Shown: positions 1 through 10,797 of the stretch, in pieces
How the letters are laid out: each line of letters starts with the position of its first letter
Position numbering within the stretch: position 1 is the stretch's first letter
Assembly: GCA_964019165.1 (NCBI GenBank)
Contig: OZ025268.1
Coordinates: 12,854,359-12,918,358, forward strand
Direction: 5' to 3'
DNA from: Mastigias papua
Lineage: Eukaryota; Cnidaria; Scyphozoa; Rhizostomeae; Mastigiidae
DNA length: 64,000 nt
Made by a program: the position numbers and the translations under genes
Notes under the pieces: model-generated
The model's input: the letters and a program-made list of their open reading frames with translations, nothing else
The model's database searches: none
What the model was told of the DNA's origin: nothing

Positions 1-1445
1 TTATGCATACCCTGTTGGAGAATAAATGATGCAGCAGGTTATTCTCATCAGTTTAGTTGTAAGTAGCATTAAGTATGTACCAAGGAGGCTGGTGATAAAA
101 AACAGTAGGTAGTGAAGATGAGGTTACACTGCTGTCATTTCATAGATAAAGTGTCTACAAGTATGCAGCTAATGTGTATTATTATATAGCTATTTCTATT
201 CTACCTGTAGTTTTATCTACATAGCTTAGAGATCTTATATCTGATCATAAGCAGTTCCAGATTTTTGCACCTGCTGGAACAAATGAGGATTGAGTGTATT
301 TTTTCTGAGTGTGAAAAAGTGTTCCTAAAAATGGGCAGCATATCTAATGAAATATCAATGAAACCGTGGTACATGCATACAAAGGTGGGTTGGTGCATTT
401 AGCCAAAGCATACTCAAGTGTACAGGGTGGATGGGTTGGTCAAAACTGTTGTGATTTTGAGCATACATATGTTATGGATGACCCCAAAGGTCATAGTTGA
501 AGTTGCCAAGTTTATTTTATCACTGAATGTGCCATCACAAGAGACTTCTCCTGAATGTTAGGAAGCTTTCTCTTTGCCCTGAGATTTTATTGTGGGTGGG
601 AAATAGGAGGGTTATTCTAGATTTAGATAGTTGAATATTTTGTGGATCTCAGATGTGAGTTGACATTCCATTTATTTGATGTGTTTTCCTGCTGGCGTGA
701 GTGTTTTTGTATCTGGAATGCTACGCTCTGGAAGCTGTGACATTTCTTGCTAATCCAGCACCAGAGGCCAGTATGCAATGATAAAAATTCATCTTTTCAC
801 GTAAGCTACGAAATTCAACAACTAAAAAACAGGAAGACTTTTCTAACAAACAACACCTGCTAAATGCAAGAACAATAGTGTTCAACTGTCCAATCAACGT
901 CCACAAAGAAGTTCTATTGTCTTTGCGACACAATAGTTACGATAATATTTGACATTATCATCATATTTCTAACATGCAACCAGATAGCTGCAATGAGAAA
1001 GGAACTGATGAAGAGAGGACTTCAATCGGAAAGAAGAGAATCTCAACACTATTCCTGATAAGTGTATAGTAGATAAGTCGAAGTTAGTAGCAACAGAGGC
1101 TGAGCTACATCAAGCAATTTTCAGTTGGGGTCAGACTCCTGGACCTTGAGTTTCCACCAGATATATGCCAACTAAAGGAGCTGTCATAAACTATGCAGCT
1201 GAGCAGAAAGTAAGAACTCAACAGGGTCCCAAAACATTTTGATGGGATATGTTACACAACCAGAATTTTGTTCATACTGAGAAGAGGTCCCATTAAAGTT
1301 TCAGATCGAATATTGAGAAACTGCATGATAATATTGTTAGACTTTGTAATAACAAGAACACAACAAATAATAGCAAACTGATAATAACTGAACAAGGATA
1401 AGGCCATAACACTTAACACTTGAAAGTCATGAGATCTAGTAATTA
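1..1445. other. No recognisable gene
   Basis: I see no coding region with family motifs in this stretch. Short open frames on both strands show no conserved motif and look like chance. The right end passes into the LTR-like remnant of the copia element that follows. Confidence 0.5.
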
Positions 1446-1548
1446 GCATAATAGTAACAGCACGATAGGCAGCATATAAGTGAAAACATTAGATGGTGAA
1501 TAAGAGAGATGTTGACCATAGTAAAGTGAGTTCCTAGCACTCTCACTT
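1446..1548 (-). repeat. LTR-like remnant, left copy
   Basis: About 100 bp here match a block at 4883-4990, sharing short runs such as ggcagcatata and gagttcctag/gagttcctaa with scattered substitutions. Read on the minus strand it lies just after the end of the copia RNase H region, where a 3' LTR belongs. No clean TG...CA ends were found, so this is a degraded LTR part. The repeat is seen directly; calling it an LTR is inference from position. Confidence 0.55.
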
Positions 1549-1549
1549 G

Positions 1550-4255
1550 ATCTATGCTATGTCGATCAGTCTATTTTATAAAGTCCAAGTTTATCTCTGA
1601 ACGTCTCAAAGGTGGGTTTTGATAAACCTTTTGTCTTTATGTCTGCTAACATCTCTTCAGTGCTGCAGTACTTTACACACAGAGTATTGGCTGTTACTTG
1701 TTCTTGCACAAAGTGATAGGAGACATCAGTGTGTTTGGTTCAATTTTTGTGTTTTGGATTTTTGGATAATTCTATTGCACTTTGGTTATCTTCAAACAGA
1801 ATGCTGGGCTTAGTCAATTTGATTTCAAGATCTTTGATCAGCCTTCTTAGCCAGATTGCTTCTTGATGGGCTATGGTCAATGCAACATATTCAGCTTCTT
1901 TTCATGACTTGGCTACAATTGTTTGCTGTTTGCTCTGCCAACTTATCAAATCTCCATATATGTGAAATATGTAGCCAGATATTGATCTGCGCATGTTTGG
2001 ATCTCCTGCCCAGTCAGCATCCACAGTTCCTTGTGGAACACTTTCCTTTTGACATGAATACAACGATCCATAATTAACTGTGCCTTTTATATATCTCAAA
2101 ATGCATTTTATGCCTTCCCAATGTTGTTTTCCTGATCTAGACATGAACTGTGAGGGTATTCCAGTTGAGGCAGAAATGTCAGGATGGGTTGCAGTTGCAG
2201 CATAAGGAAGACATCCTACTATCATTTGGTATTTCTGTGTGTCTACTTCAGTTTCATTTAAGCTAGTTTTTTGAATCTTTTTCCAGGTTCAAGAGGTGTT
2301 GATACTGCTTTGCACTTATCCACTTGAAATCTTTTAAGTATTTCTTCCAAATACTTAGGTTTGCTTATGGACAGCAATCTTTTCTCTCTGTTTCTATTGA
2401 TGCACATGCTAAGAATATAATGGACTTCTCTTTGGTTGACAACCTCAAACCTGTTGGCAAGCAGTTGCTTCTCATTCTTTAACAATTCTGATTGATTTGA
2501 TATCAACAAAATGTCATCTACATACAAGGCTAGTATGACAAATTTAACATTCCCAGATTCTTCTTTTCTTGATTTGATGTATAGACAAGGATTGGCACCA
2601 CTGCATTTGTATCCACTTGATTTAAGGAATTTGTCCTTTACTAAATTCCAGCATCGTGCTGCTTGTTTCAAGCCACAAATACTTATTTTCAATTTGCATA
2701 CATGGTCAGCCTTGTCTTCATCAATAAATCCATCTGGTTGTACCATATAGACTTCAGTGTCAAGCTCTCCTTGTTGAAAGGCAGTTTTTATGCCAATTTG
2801 ATGTATTTCAAGATCTTCATGGTTCACTAAATGTGCAAGCAATGATCTGATAGCACCATAATGAACAACAGGTGCAAATACATCCTGGTTGTCAATGCCT
2901 TGTTCTTGAGAAAACCCTTTAGCCCCTAAGTGTGCTTTAAGCCAGTCAGTTGACCCATCAGATTTTCTCTTAACTTTAAAAACCCAGCAATTTCCAATAA
3001 TATTTTTATCCTCAGGGGGTGGCACTAGTTCCATTTTACAATAGGATCGTAAAGCATGAATCCCTCTGTTCCTTCAGAGTGTCCAACAAATATGGCTTTC
3101 CTTGATTTCATGTCAAGCTTCTTTCTTTCTTGAGAATGAATGTGTACAAAAGCAATGCAGCCAAATATTTTCAGATTTGACACATTTGGTTTACACCAAA
3201 CATACATTCATAAGGTGTTTTCTCTTTCAAAGCAACAGAAGGAGTTGTATTCTTCAAATAGACAGTCGTATTCGCAGCTTCTGCCCAGAATTCTATATGT
3301 ATATTTGAAAAATGAATCATAGATTGACAGATTCAACTATCAACGATCAGACAGATTTTGAGCTGGGTTATATGCTACTGATGTTTCATGCTTTATACTT
3401 TGTTCTTTTAAATATTCAGAAAAGGCGCGTGAGCAATATCCCTCTCCAAGGTCACTTCTTAGAACCTTAACACGCTTTCCAGTAATATTTGTCATGAGAT
3501 TGACAAATTCCGTGAACTTACTCAAAGCCTCAGATTTTGCTTCAGGTAGTAAACACATACATAGCGTGAGAAGTCATCAATAAACGTAATACAGTATTTT
3601 GAACCACCAATAGAATCCATGTCCATTGGACCACATTTGTCAGTATGAATCATTTCCAGAACGTCCGTGGTAAATGATAATGAGTTCTTAGGATGGGGCA
3701 ATGGGTGCTGTTTTCCTGTCATACAGCCTTCGCATATTGATTTATTTGCATTTGCATCAATTCTATCCATTCCATCAACCATGCTACACTTTGATAATTT
3801 GACAAGATTATCAACTCCTAAATGGCCATATCTACAATGCCACAGGTCCCAATTAGAAATAGTTTCAGCAATGCTTTCATGTTAAGGAGGATACGTTTTC
3901 AAGAAGTGCAGCTTGCCTGCCATTTCTCCAGTTCCTAGGACTTTAGAATTACGTGAGGCCTCGCATTTGTTTGCTTCAAATTTTACAGTAGCGCCACGGT
4001 TTGTCGTAGCACGTACAGACAATAAATTTCTTCTCAAATTCGGCAAATATAGAACATCTTTTTTTGCAATCTTTTGTGACTGTCCACCAATACCAATAGT
4101 TAGCCGATAAGTCCCTTTTCCAAAGGCACGAATGGAACGATTGTCACCAAGAATCGTTTTGGATGGCTGCTCAAACTCAACAAAATCTCAAAGTGTATCC
4201 TTGTCATGAGTCATGTGCTGGGAAGCACCGGAATCAATGATCCACTAACATTCTT
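1550..4255 (-). pseudogene. Ty1/copia pol remnant (protease, integrase, RT, RNase H)
   Basis: This is the pol region of a copia LTR retrotransposon, read right to left. A protease with active-site WIIDSGASQHMT lies near 4210-4250. The GAG-pre-integrase part (WDLWHCRYGHLG, then CEGC) is at about 3740-3890, followed by the integrase core (HTDKCGPM, FIDDFSRY, SDLGEGY) at about 3340-3680 and the GKQ-like tail (FGCIAFVHI) near 3100-3200. The RT at 2258-3034 has VFAPVVHYGAIRSLLA and the catalytic LYVDDILL. RNase H (DADWAGD) follows at 1560-2225. The order protease-integrase-RT-RNase H is the copia order; gypsy puts integrase last. Frameshifts near 3030, 3210 and 3340 and stops break the frame, so no full polyprotein can be made. 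Neighbouring gag and LTR-like blocks on both sides belong to the same element. Confidence 0.92.
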
Positions 4256-4257
4256 TC

Positions 4258-4880
4258 TTATCCGAATTCTGACTAGCGTATAAAGCTTCTTCAAATATGG
4301 CTCCACTATTTGATGTATCCTCACTTTTGTGAGTAGAATCAACATTCTTTGACTTATTTCCATGTAAGTTACAGCTTTTCTTTTTGGACAATCTCTGTCT
4401 GGTTTGTCGTCATTCAAATCTTAAGTACTTCCTCGGTTACCTCTTCCCCCCCTGCTGTTAAAAGTATATTTCGCAGAAAGCGTATCTTCCGAGCTTTTCC
4501 GCTGTAAATTGTCTGACTCTCTGTCAGTGTCATTTAGCAACATGATCTTTACTATGTCGAATGATAAAGCCGTTGCTCCAACGGCATCTAATCCTGTAAT
4601 CAGCAGCATAAAATCATCGGGCAAACTGGCCAATAAAGTCATAGCTAGCTCTTTGTTATCAACGCCCATTTCACGCAACTGAACATGCAAATATTTTAGA
4701 TAATTTATATGTTCTATCATATTCCCATTATGTTGAAACTTGCAAGTGTATTACTTTTGTCTCAGTCCTACCTTTTGTAGGATTGAGTCAAGCGCAAATT
4801 GATTCTTCAAGGCATCCCACGCCCCTTTAACTCTTTTCGTATGGCGGATGTGAATTTGTTGATTAGGTTCCACAGCTGAA
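4258..4880 (-). pseudogene. Ty1/copia gag remnant
   Basis: Gag pieces of the same copia element. On the minus strand the segment AWDALKNQFALDS (4751-4880) is followed, in another frame, by MIEHINYLKYLHVQLREMG, a retained SLPDDF motif and a basic RGGRGNRG tract (4421-4720). A worn zinc-knuckle region precedes the protease. At least two frameshifts are present. The N-terminal roughly 60 residues expected for copia gag (compare the other gag relic at 54789-55088) are missing: LTR-like sequence is joined directly to the middle of gag, which points to an internal deletion. Confidence 0.8.
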
Positions 4881-4882
4881 CA

Positions 4883-4990
4883 AACGTAATAGTAACAAAA
4901 CAGTAGGCAGCATATATGCGAAAACAATCGATGATGAATAGCAGAGATCATAACAATAGTAAACTGAGTTCCTAACCAATTTCACTCTTC
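4883..4990 (-). repeat. LTR-like remnant, right copy
   Basis: Partner of the block at 1446-1548 (shared aatagtaac, ggcagcatata and gagttccta runs). In element orientation it sits where the 5' LTR should be, but it abuts gag with no leader or primer-binding region, so the 5' part of the element has been lost by deletion. Confidence 0.55.
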
Positions 4991-5023
4991 ATAATTCACT
5001 AGCTATCTAAGAAGTATTATTGT

Positions 5024-5266
5024 CAAGTGTATTTGACACCAACAGCTTTTAATAGTGTAGAAAGGGATATAGATGATTTTCAACTCAGGAAAACATTAAA
5101 TGAACTTTTTCAAAGCAAAGATATGAGTGTATTTGACGGGGATAAATTACAAGAATTCTGCAATGAATATATTATTGACATAAGTACTATGAGGAGGTGC
5201 CTTGAACATCTACAAATTGTTGAACTGGAGAAAGAAAGAGGGATGCAAAAAAGAGTGACAAAATAA
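5024..5266 (+). CDS. Orphan ORF, about 79 codons, unknown function
   Basis: A charged, helix-like open frame (LRKTLNELFQSKDM, LQEFCNEYIIDISTMRRCLEHL) that reads like real protein: Leu/Glu/Lys rich and no low complexity. I do not recognise the family. It starts inside open sequence upstream of its first Met, so it may be the last exon or the 3' end of a broken gene or element. The plus strand downstream carries only non-coding DNA until the gypsy relic. It could equally be a transposon fragment. Nothing in the flanks decides this. Confidence 0.3.
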   Translation, partial: QVYLTPTAFNSVERDIDDFQLRKTLNELFQSKDMSVFDGDKLQEFCNEYIIDISTMRRCLEHLQIVELEKERGMQKRVTK

Positions 5267-5270
5267 GTCT

Positions 5271-5905
5271 GAGGATACTTTAAAGAGCTATGAAAATGGT
5301 AATTGGTTGTCTCACAACAATATCATTTTGACACAACTATGGGTGAAGACTATGGCCAAGCACTCAGAGAAGCATCAGTTGTCAATTTCAGTTGTCAGTT
5401 CATATAATTATAATTCCACTGCACACAAGTACAAAGCGAATACAAATACAGGAGCAAAGTAATACACGTACAGAAACAAGTTAGTCAAATACAGAAACAA
5501 ATCAGTCAAATACAGAAACAACTTCAGAAAAAAAGCTAAATATACAGACGGCATGTTAAAAATTACTTAGAAGGGGGAGCTCTCTCAATAGATAGACTAA
5601 TCGAGGAGAGAGTCCCCCTATCCAAAGATATTAAGATATTACTGGGTAGTATTGATCGTCGATACTTATAGATTGATAGACAATGTGCAATGTGAATAGG
5701 CTAGATGACGACAGATGACTGCCAACTGTCACTAATAAACACAGAAAGATAAAGTAGTGCTCATACATTAGGACATTGCATATGAACAACTGACAAGCTC
5801 ACTGGTAGTCATTAATATGGTCACAAGAGTGACACTTTATGATCAAAGTGAAGTGAGAGTGATGATAAAGAAACTGTAGTAATCAAAATTCCTGGAAAGG
5901 AGACT
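5271..5905. other. Non-coding stretch with short 21-bp tandem repeat
   Basis: No gene is recognised. At 5471-5527 a 21-bp unit starting cagaaacaa is repeated about 2.6 times with small changes. The rest is A-rich sequence without motifs. Confidence 0.45.
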
Positions 5906-5908
5906 GCA

Positions 5909-7425
5909 GTGTCTACTCTAATGAAGGAAAATGAGAATAACCCTACGGCCACTTTGATAGGTATGAGAGCTTTCGTTCATTGCTTTCATGCTGTCCAATC
6001 TGGCCACCCACATGACCTTGCCGCTGTTTGCTTGTCCGATGATTGCGCTGAGAATACATCTCAACATGTCCAGCATTTGCATTCTGTTGATCAGCTGACG
6101 GCAACTGTTGCATCATTGCAAATCAACCAACAAAAGCTTCAAGCCGCTGTGGAAGTTAAGGGCAACAACATGAGCCACATTCACTTCCTAGATGGCGGAC
6201 ACAGACTGGGCCAATGGCCTAGTTTGTCAACATCACCAAGGACGCTGCTTCAACTGCAAAAATGTCGTTCATTTTGCCAAAGAATGTCCCAGGGGCGTTC
6301 ATTGTTCCATCTGCCGTTGTTTGGGTCATGACGAAGCCCAGTGTGCAAACAATTCTCTCCACAGTTGGCCTGCCCCAAAGTTCAATTTCAGGCCTCAAGA
6401 CCCGATGACCTCATTGAACTTTTCCGTTCCTGCTAGGAAAGTAAGTTATTCGTCACCTAATACTTCTTTAAACTTCGAAGGGCGCCTCAAGGAAGGGCTG
6501 GGTTGAATGCACCCCGTTGTATTTTTAGTTGAACCACCCTTCATTTCCTTACCCATAACTTGCCAGCCTATTGTTTCCTATAACTTAGCAGGTTTTGATA
6601 TCCATGCCCTTTTTGATACAGGCTCCATGAAGTCCTTTATCAGTCAAGAATTATTTGGCGGATTTCATCCCAGCCCATCTTTTAAGTCAAGCCTTCTATA
6701 ACTGTATTAGCATCACAGGTCAGCCACTAGACATTGCTGGTACAACAGAACTTGATCTTTCCTTCCCTAACTAAGACACCATTTTGTATTCTGGGACTTT
6801 TATAGTACCCTCCACTCTTTTTCAGCTAGCTCCTACAATGTGTTCTCGGATGGGACTTTATCACCTCCAATAGCTTACAGTTGTCTTTCTCTGATAATGG
6901 GACTTATTCTCTTGTTGGGTATACATGGTGCTACCGCTTTGGGTCTGGATTTCTCCTGGATCCCTTTTTGCCGTTTACACTGTATGTCAGGTCGAAGATA
7001 GATAAATTTTAGTTCGACTTACGAATACCTCTCATGTAGATATCGAGATACAAGCAGGGCAGAAGGTTAGTAGCTTCTGCCCTTTGGTTTAAACATATGA
7101 TCCTCATTCATTTCAGGAGTCCGAGCAACAGTTAACTGCCATATGTTGTACTACTAATGATACCTAATTAGCCTCTCAGCTTGCAGAGCAAATTGGCCCT
7201 TCTCTACCTGAGCATACCAGGGCCACAATTCTCAGTACCTTGTTGCTATCCCCTGATGTTTTTAATAAAGGTCTTGGCCACACTACTGTTACTGAGCACA
7301 AAATTGATACCAGCTCTTCTCCACCTATCCGGCAATATGCTGGGCGCTTGCCTTATGCATATTGGGAGGAGACTAAATCTCAAGTAGCAGACATGCTTAA
7401 GGAAAGGGTCAGGAAACAATTTTGA
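5909..7425 (+). pseudogene. Ty3/gypsy gag-pol remnant
   Basis: Plus-strand relic of a gypsy-type LTR retrotransposon. Gag: an N-terminal piece at 5909-6190, then in another frame two zinc knuckles, CFNCKNVVHFAKECP and CSICRCLGHDEAQC (both CX2CX4HX4C), at about 6255-6355. Protease: LFDTGSMKSFISQELF, with the DTGS catalytic triplet, at about 6607-6655. The pol linker before RT is recognisable at 7240-7425 by SSPPIRQYAGRLPYAYWEE, which resembles the segment preceding the RT of gypsy elements. No RT core follows, so the element is 3' truncated. Several frameshifts and stops (about 6190, 6506, 6700-7180) make it non-functional. Confidence 0.82.
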
Positions 7426-8085
7426 CTTTGATTGTCTGAAAAGGGCGGGGTAGAAATATTAAGATATGTCAGAGAAAAACTCATATTAGCGCAAAATCGA
7501 ATCGTAGATTCTGAATCTGAGGTCAGTTTTGCTTTAAATGTGTCATTAGTATGGAAATGGCATCGGTATAGGTGAAAACTCATGATATTTCACACTATTT
7601 CACTTGAATGCTATCATTTCAGTGTCTTAAGGAACTATGTACATATAGAAGCTAAATATCACCCGAGATAACATGGAATATCAATGTAAGATGGATATTT
7701 GAGATAATGAACGTAGAAGCCCGCGGTTATTATGGAAACTGCAATGTCAGTTTGTCAACCATCCATCATGGAAACAAGGTTTAGTAATCTGGCAGTCTTT
7801 CACTACCTGCAGAAAGTAATATGCGTCCGTAACATAAGGATGTACATAGTAATTAAAATATTTTTCATCATTTTATTGTTAGGAATGTACACTCATGGCC
7901 CAACATTTCGATTGGACATCAGTAAGTTTATCAGGACGGAAACGAGGCTCTGGTCACCTGTTAGTCACTAGTGACATTATGATACGAAGGAGGGCAGCAA
8001 TATAGCCTTCCATTACACGTATTACTATATGATATGCGTAGCTACATGTATGAAAGAAGGTCCTACCTTAAATCACTAGCAGTAC
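7426..8085. other. No recognisable gene
   Basis: AT-rich spacer between the gypsy relic and the Tc1-like relic. No protein motif, RNA gene or repeat was found by eye. Confidence 0.5.
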
Positions 8086-8089
8086 AGCA

Positions 8090-8990
8090 ATGACGTTCAA
8101 AAAGGTATGCGAAAAAACTAGAGCATATCTGAAGGTTACTTCCGAAGGGAAGAGTTACCAAGAAGTTGGGAAGCACTTAAATATATCTGTATCCTCGGTA
8201 CATCGCTGCTGCAAAGAAGGAATGAGACAGAAGAAGGATGTTTAAAGGAGGAAAACGAGAGAGACCACAAGCTATATTGAATCGAGATGCAGCGCAGTTC
8301 AGTGGAACCTTTCGAAAACTCAGAGATGATGGACAAAATCCTACAGTCATAACTGTAATGGTAGAAAATGGCATGACGAGAGGAAGCTACAGATCTTTTG
8401 TGCGCCTCTTAGTTACTGCTGGATACAAAAAGCCACAAGGAAGAAGGGTTTGCTACATTGGACGGATAAATACATAAGAAAAGTATTCTCCAAATAGTCA
8501 CTGGATCAATTCACTGCTGATTTCTGGAAAGATGGAGTGGTCTTCTATCTAGATGCTTTCTCATTCATTCGCAAATACATCCCATTATGTGAGGCTTCAA
8601 AACCATGGAGGAAGGATTGGCGGAAGCAGAGTGAGGGTCTCCACTATACAACAACAGGGTTCACAAGATCTTGCGGGGGGGGGGGGTAGACGAGTGCACT
8701 TTCTGGTCGCCATAGCATATTGTGGTGGACTAATTGTGACAGAACCATACGAGAAAATGACTGGAGAGTATTTTGCGAATTTTATAGCAGGAAAGTTACC
8801 CCATGCCTTTATTAATGCACGCATGTCTTCACGGAACTGTCGAATACTAAGCACCAATCCGTGTCTGAACAGTAAAGTTGCACAGGAAGCATTGAAGGAC
8901 ATTGGTGCTACCTTATTAAGAATACCCCACGATCACCAGACCTGAATCCCATTGAGTACATTTCAATAATATAAAAAGAAGGACATTGCC
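8090..8990 (+). pseudogene. Tc1/mariner-like transposase remnant
   Basis: Cut-and-paste DNA transposase relic. An N-terminal helix-turn-helix is seen as KSYQEVGKHLNISVSSVHRCC (8090-8220). The second DNA-binding part follows in another frame (ILNRDAAQFSGTFRKL, 8238-8470). The catalytic domain shows the first-Asp region FYLDAFSF near 8545-8570, then VAIAYCGG, YEKMTGEYFANFIAG, NPCLNSKVAQEAL and LNPIEYI at 8700-8960. In this family the second catalytic Asp normally lies in a QDND-like motif; here the place reads LSTNP, so the Asp is lost, while the Glu of NPIE remains. Frameshifts occur near 8235, 8470 and at a G-run around 8675-8685. Terminal inverted repeats were not identified. The family call is firm; inactivity is clear. 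Confidence 0.85.
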
Positions 8991-9453
8991 GGAAGAAGCA
9001 CTGAGAAGAACATTAGCATATGAACCATACAATTGTTTTTTTTGGAAGGGGTATCAAATACATTACTCTGTGTTAACAGATACCTGATTAAGAAAACAAC
9101 GGACACTATACCTAAGCGACTTAGATGTATTATAGGAACTGGAGGAAATAGGACGAAGTATAAATTTATATATGAACACTAATATTGTGTCTAAATGAGT
9201 TGAACTCTATCTCCGTGGCAGGTGAACTCCTCTAATTTCACTATTTCTACGGTTTATGAGTGTTCTGCCTTGCACAATAAGAAAGATTAGGGCTAGTGCT
9301 TTGCAATAACGCCTTCAAGTGTATTAAATTAGTTACGAAGAAAATACTGGGAAGGAAGACTAAGTCGCGCATAGTATTTACTCATTACAGGAACCATTGA
9401 TCATCCACTACTCAACCACAATACTCCTTAAAATAGACTATGATGGCGAGGCT

Positions 9454-9585
9454 AACGGTTGCCACAACGGTTGCCATAACGGTTGCCACAACGGTTGCCA
9501 CAACGGTTGCCACAACGGTTGCCACAACGGTTGCCACAACGGTTGCCACAACGGTTGCCACAACGGTTACCACAACGGTTGCCAT
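9454..9585 (+). repeat. 12-bp minisatellite, 11 units
   Basis: Eleven head-to-tail copies of aacggttgccac; only units 2, 10 and 11 differ, by one base each. Because the unit is a multiple of three, open frames run through it (reading NGCH or TVAT repeats). That is a by-product and not evidence of coding. Near identity of the units implies recent expansion. Confidence 0.97.
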
Positions 9586-10285
9586 TTATATCTCTCTGTA
9601 TTTTTTCTGTAAGTGTGTGTCTCTGGTATATTTTAAGCTGAAGATAGTCCAGTGTTTATATGGCTGCCTTAGGTAATATTTCTGCATTGTTTTATCGACA
9701 CGCTCGAGTGCGATCGTCGAGTCTTGTTCACGGTTGCTTGGTTACCGGAGCATTTTTGAGGAAAGAGGAAGCGAATATCTTATCCTTTTTACTGTGAGTA
9801 GAAGCCTTTCGCAAGCTGAAAAAATTCAATATTTCTATCCGATATGCAAGGGGAAAGTGCATAACGGGGCGTTCTCGTAAGCACCAGTAATATCTCAATT
9901 AGGTAGAGGTGTATTTTGGATTAAGTACACTACCTATAGTACACAATTAAGGGGTTCACTAAACTGGTAACCGTTGTAAACCATGCGAGATACCAAATCT
10001 GTATAAGGTAGCTATAGGTCAGGCACGTGCCACCAAATAGCAATTGGGGGACTAAAGAGTGAATAAATTTGCCTTAGCAAAATTGCTCTTCCAAAATTAC
10101 TGGTTGGAGCAAAGCACGGGGCCTTAAGCCCCCAGCTCTTCAGAGATGCCTTTTTTAATGGGAGAATTTAAGGTAATATAGTCCTTAGTTTGCGCAATAA
10201 CTGTTGTAAAGCATTTTGGGCAGCTTTGTACTTCTTTACATTCGCTCGACTTTAATTAATAGCGAAATTGAAAATGATGCCACCT
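9586..10285. other. No recognisable gene
   Basis: Unique-looking DNA with no coding motif. It ends where copia-type RT similarity begins on the minus strand. Confidence 0.45.
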
Positions 10286-10797
10286 ATCCTGCATCACTTC
10301 AGTTTCCCTTTCATCACTAATTTGTTCTTTTCTGAATAGCCCTCTGGCTGTCTCATACAACTTTCTTTCGTCAAGGTATCCTTCAAAACGGTTGTAGTAA
10401 CATCCATTTGATGGAGTTCTAAGTCCAGCTTGTTAACGATTGCACTAGTGGATGGAATATTGGTTTAGCGTGCCATGGATGAAAACGTCTCTTCGTAATC
10501 GATTCCTTCTTGTTGTAAGTAGCATTTTGCTACAAGGCGTGCCGTGTATCTGTCTCTCAAGCCATCTACATTGTACTTTATCTTGTAAATCCAACGACAA
10601 TCGATTGCTTTTCGTCCTTCAGGGAGCTTTTCAAAGGTCAAAACATTCGTTTTTCTGATGAGATACAATCTCATTGTTCATTGTTTATGTCCATTCTTGT
10701 CTTGCAGTTGATTTCATCGCTTCATCAAATATTTTAGGCTCTTTGCCGAATTCATCTGAAATTATATGTAAAGCATCTTCATTTCCCCGCAAATCCC
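10286..10797 (-). pseudogene. Ty1/copia RT fragment
   Basis: A second, separate copia relic. On the minus strand the sequence reads through a linker (EPKIFDEAMKSTARQEW), then LPEGRKAIDCRWIYKIKY and EGIDYEETFSSMAR, then on through about 10460 to HQMDVTT and MRQPEGYSEK near 10300-10420. This is the N-terminal third of a copia RT. A frameshift or stop lies near 10465 and the part with the catalytic YVDD is missing. Its upstream end is fused directly to the truncated 3' end of element A1 at about 10790-10800. Confidence 0.85.

Noticed and set aside
9454..9585. CRISPR-like array
   Set aside because: Units are 12 bp and contiguous with no spacers: a minisatellite.
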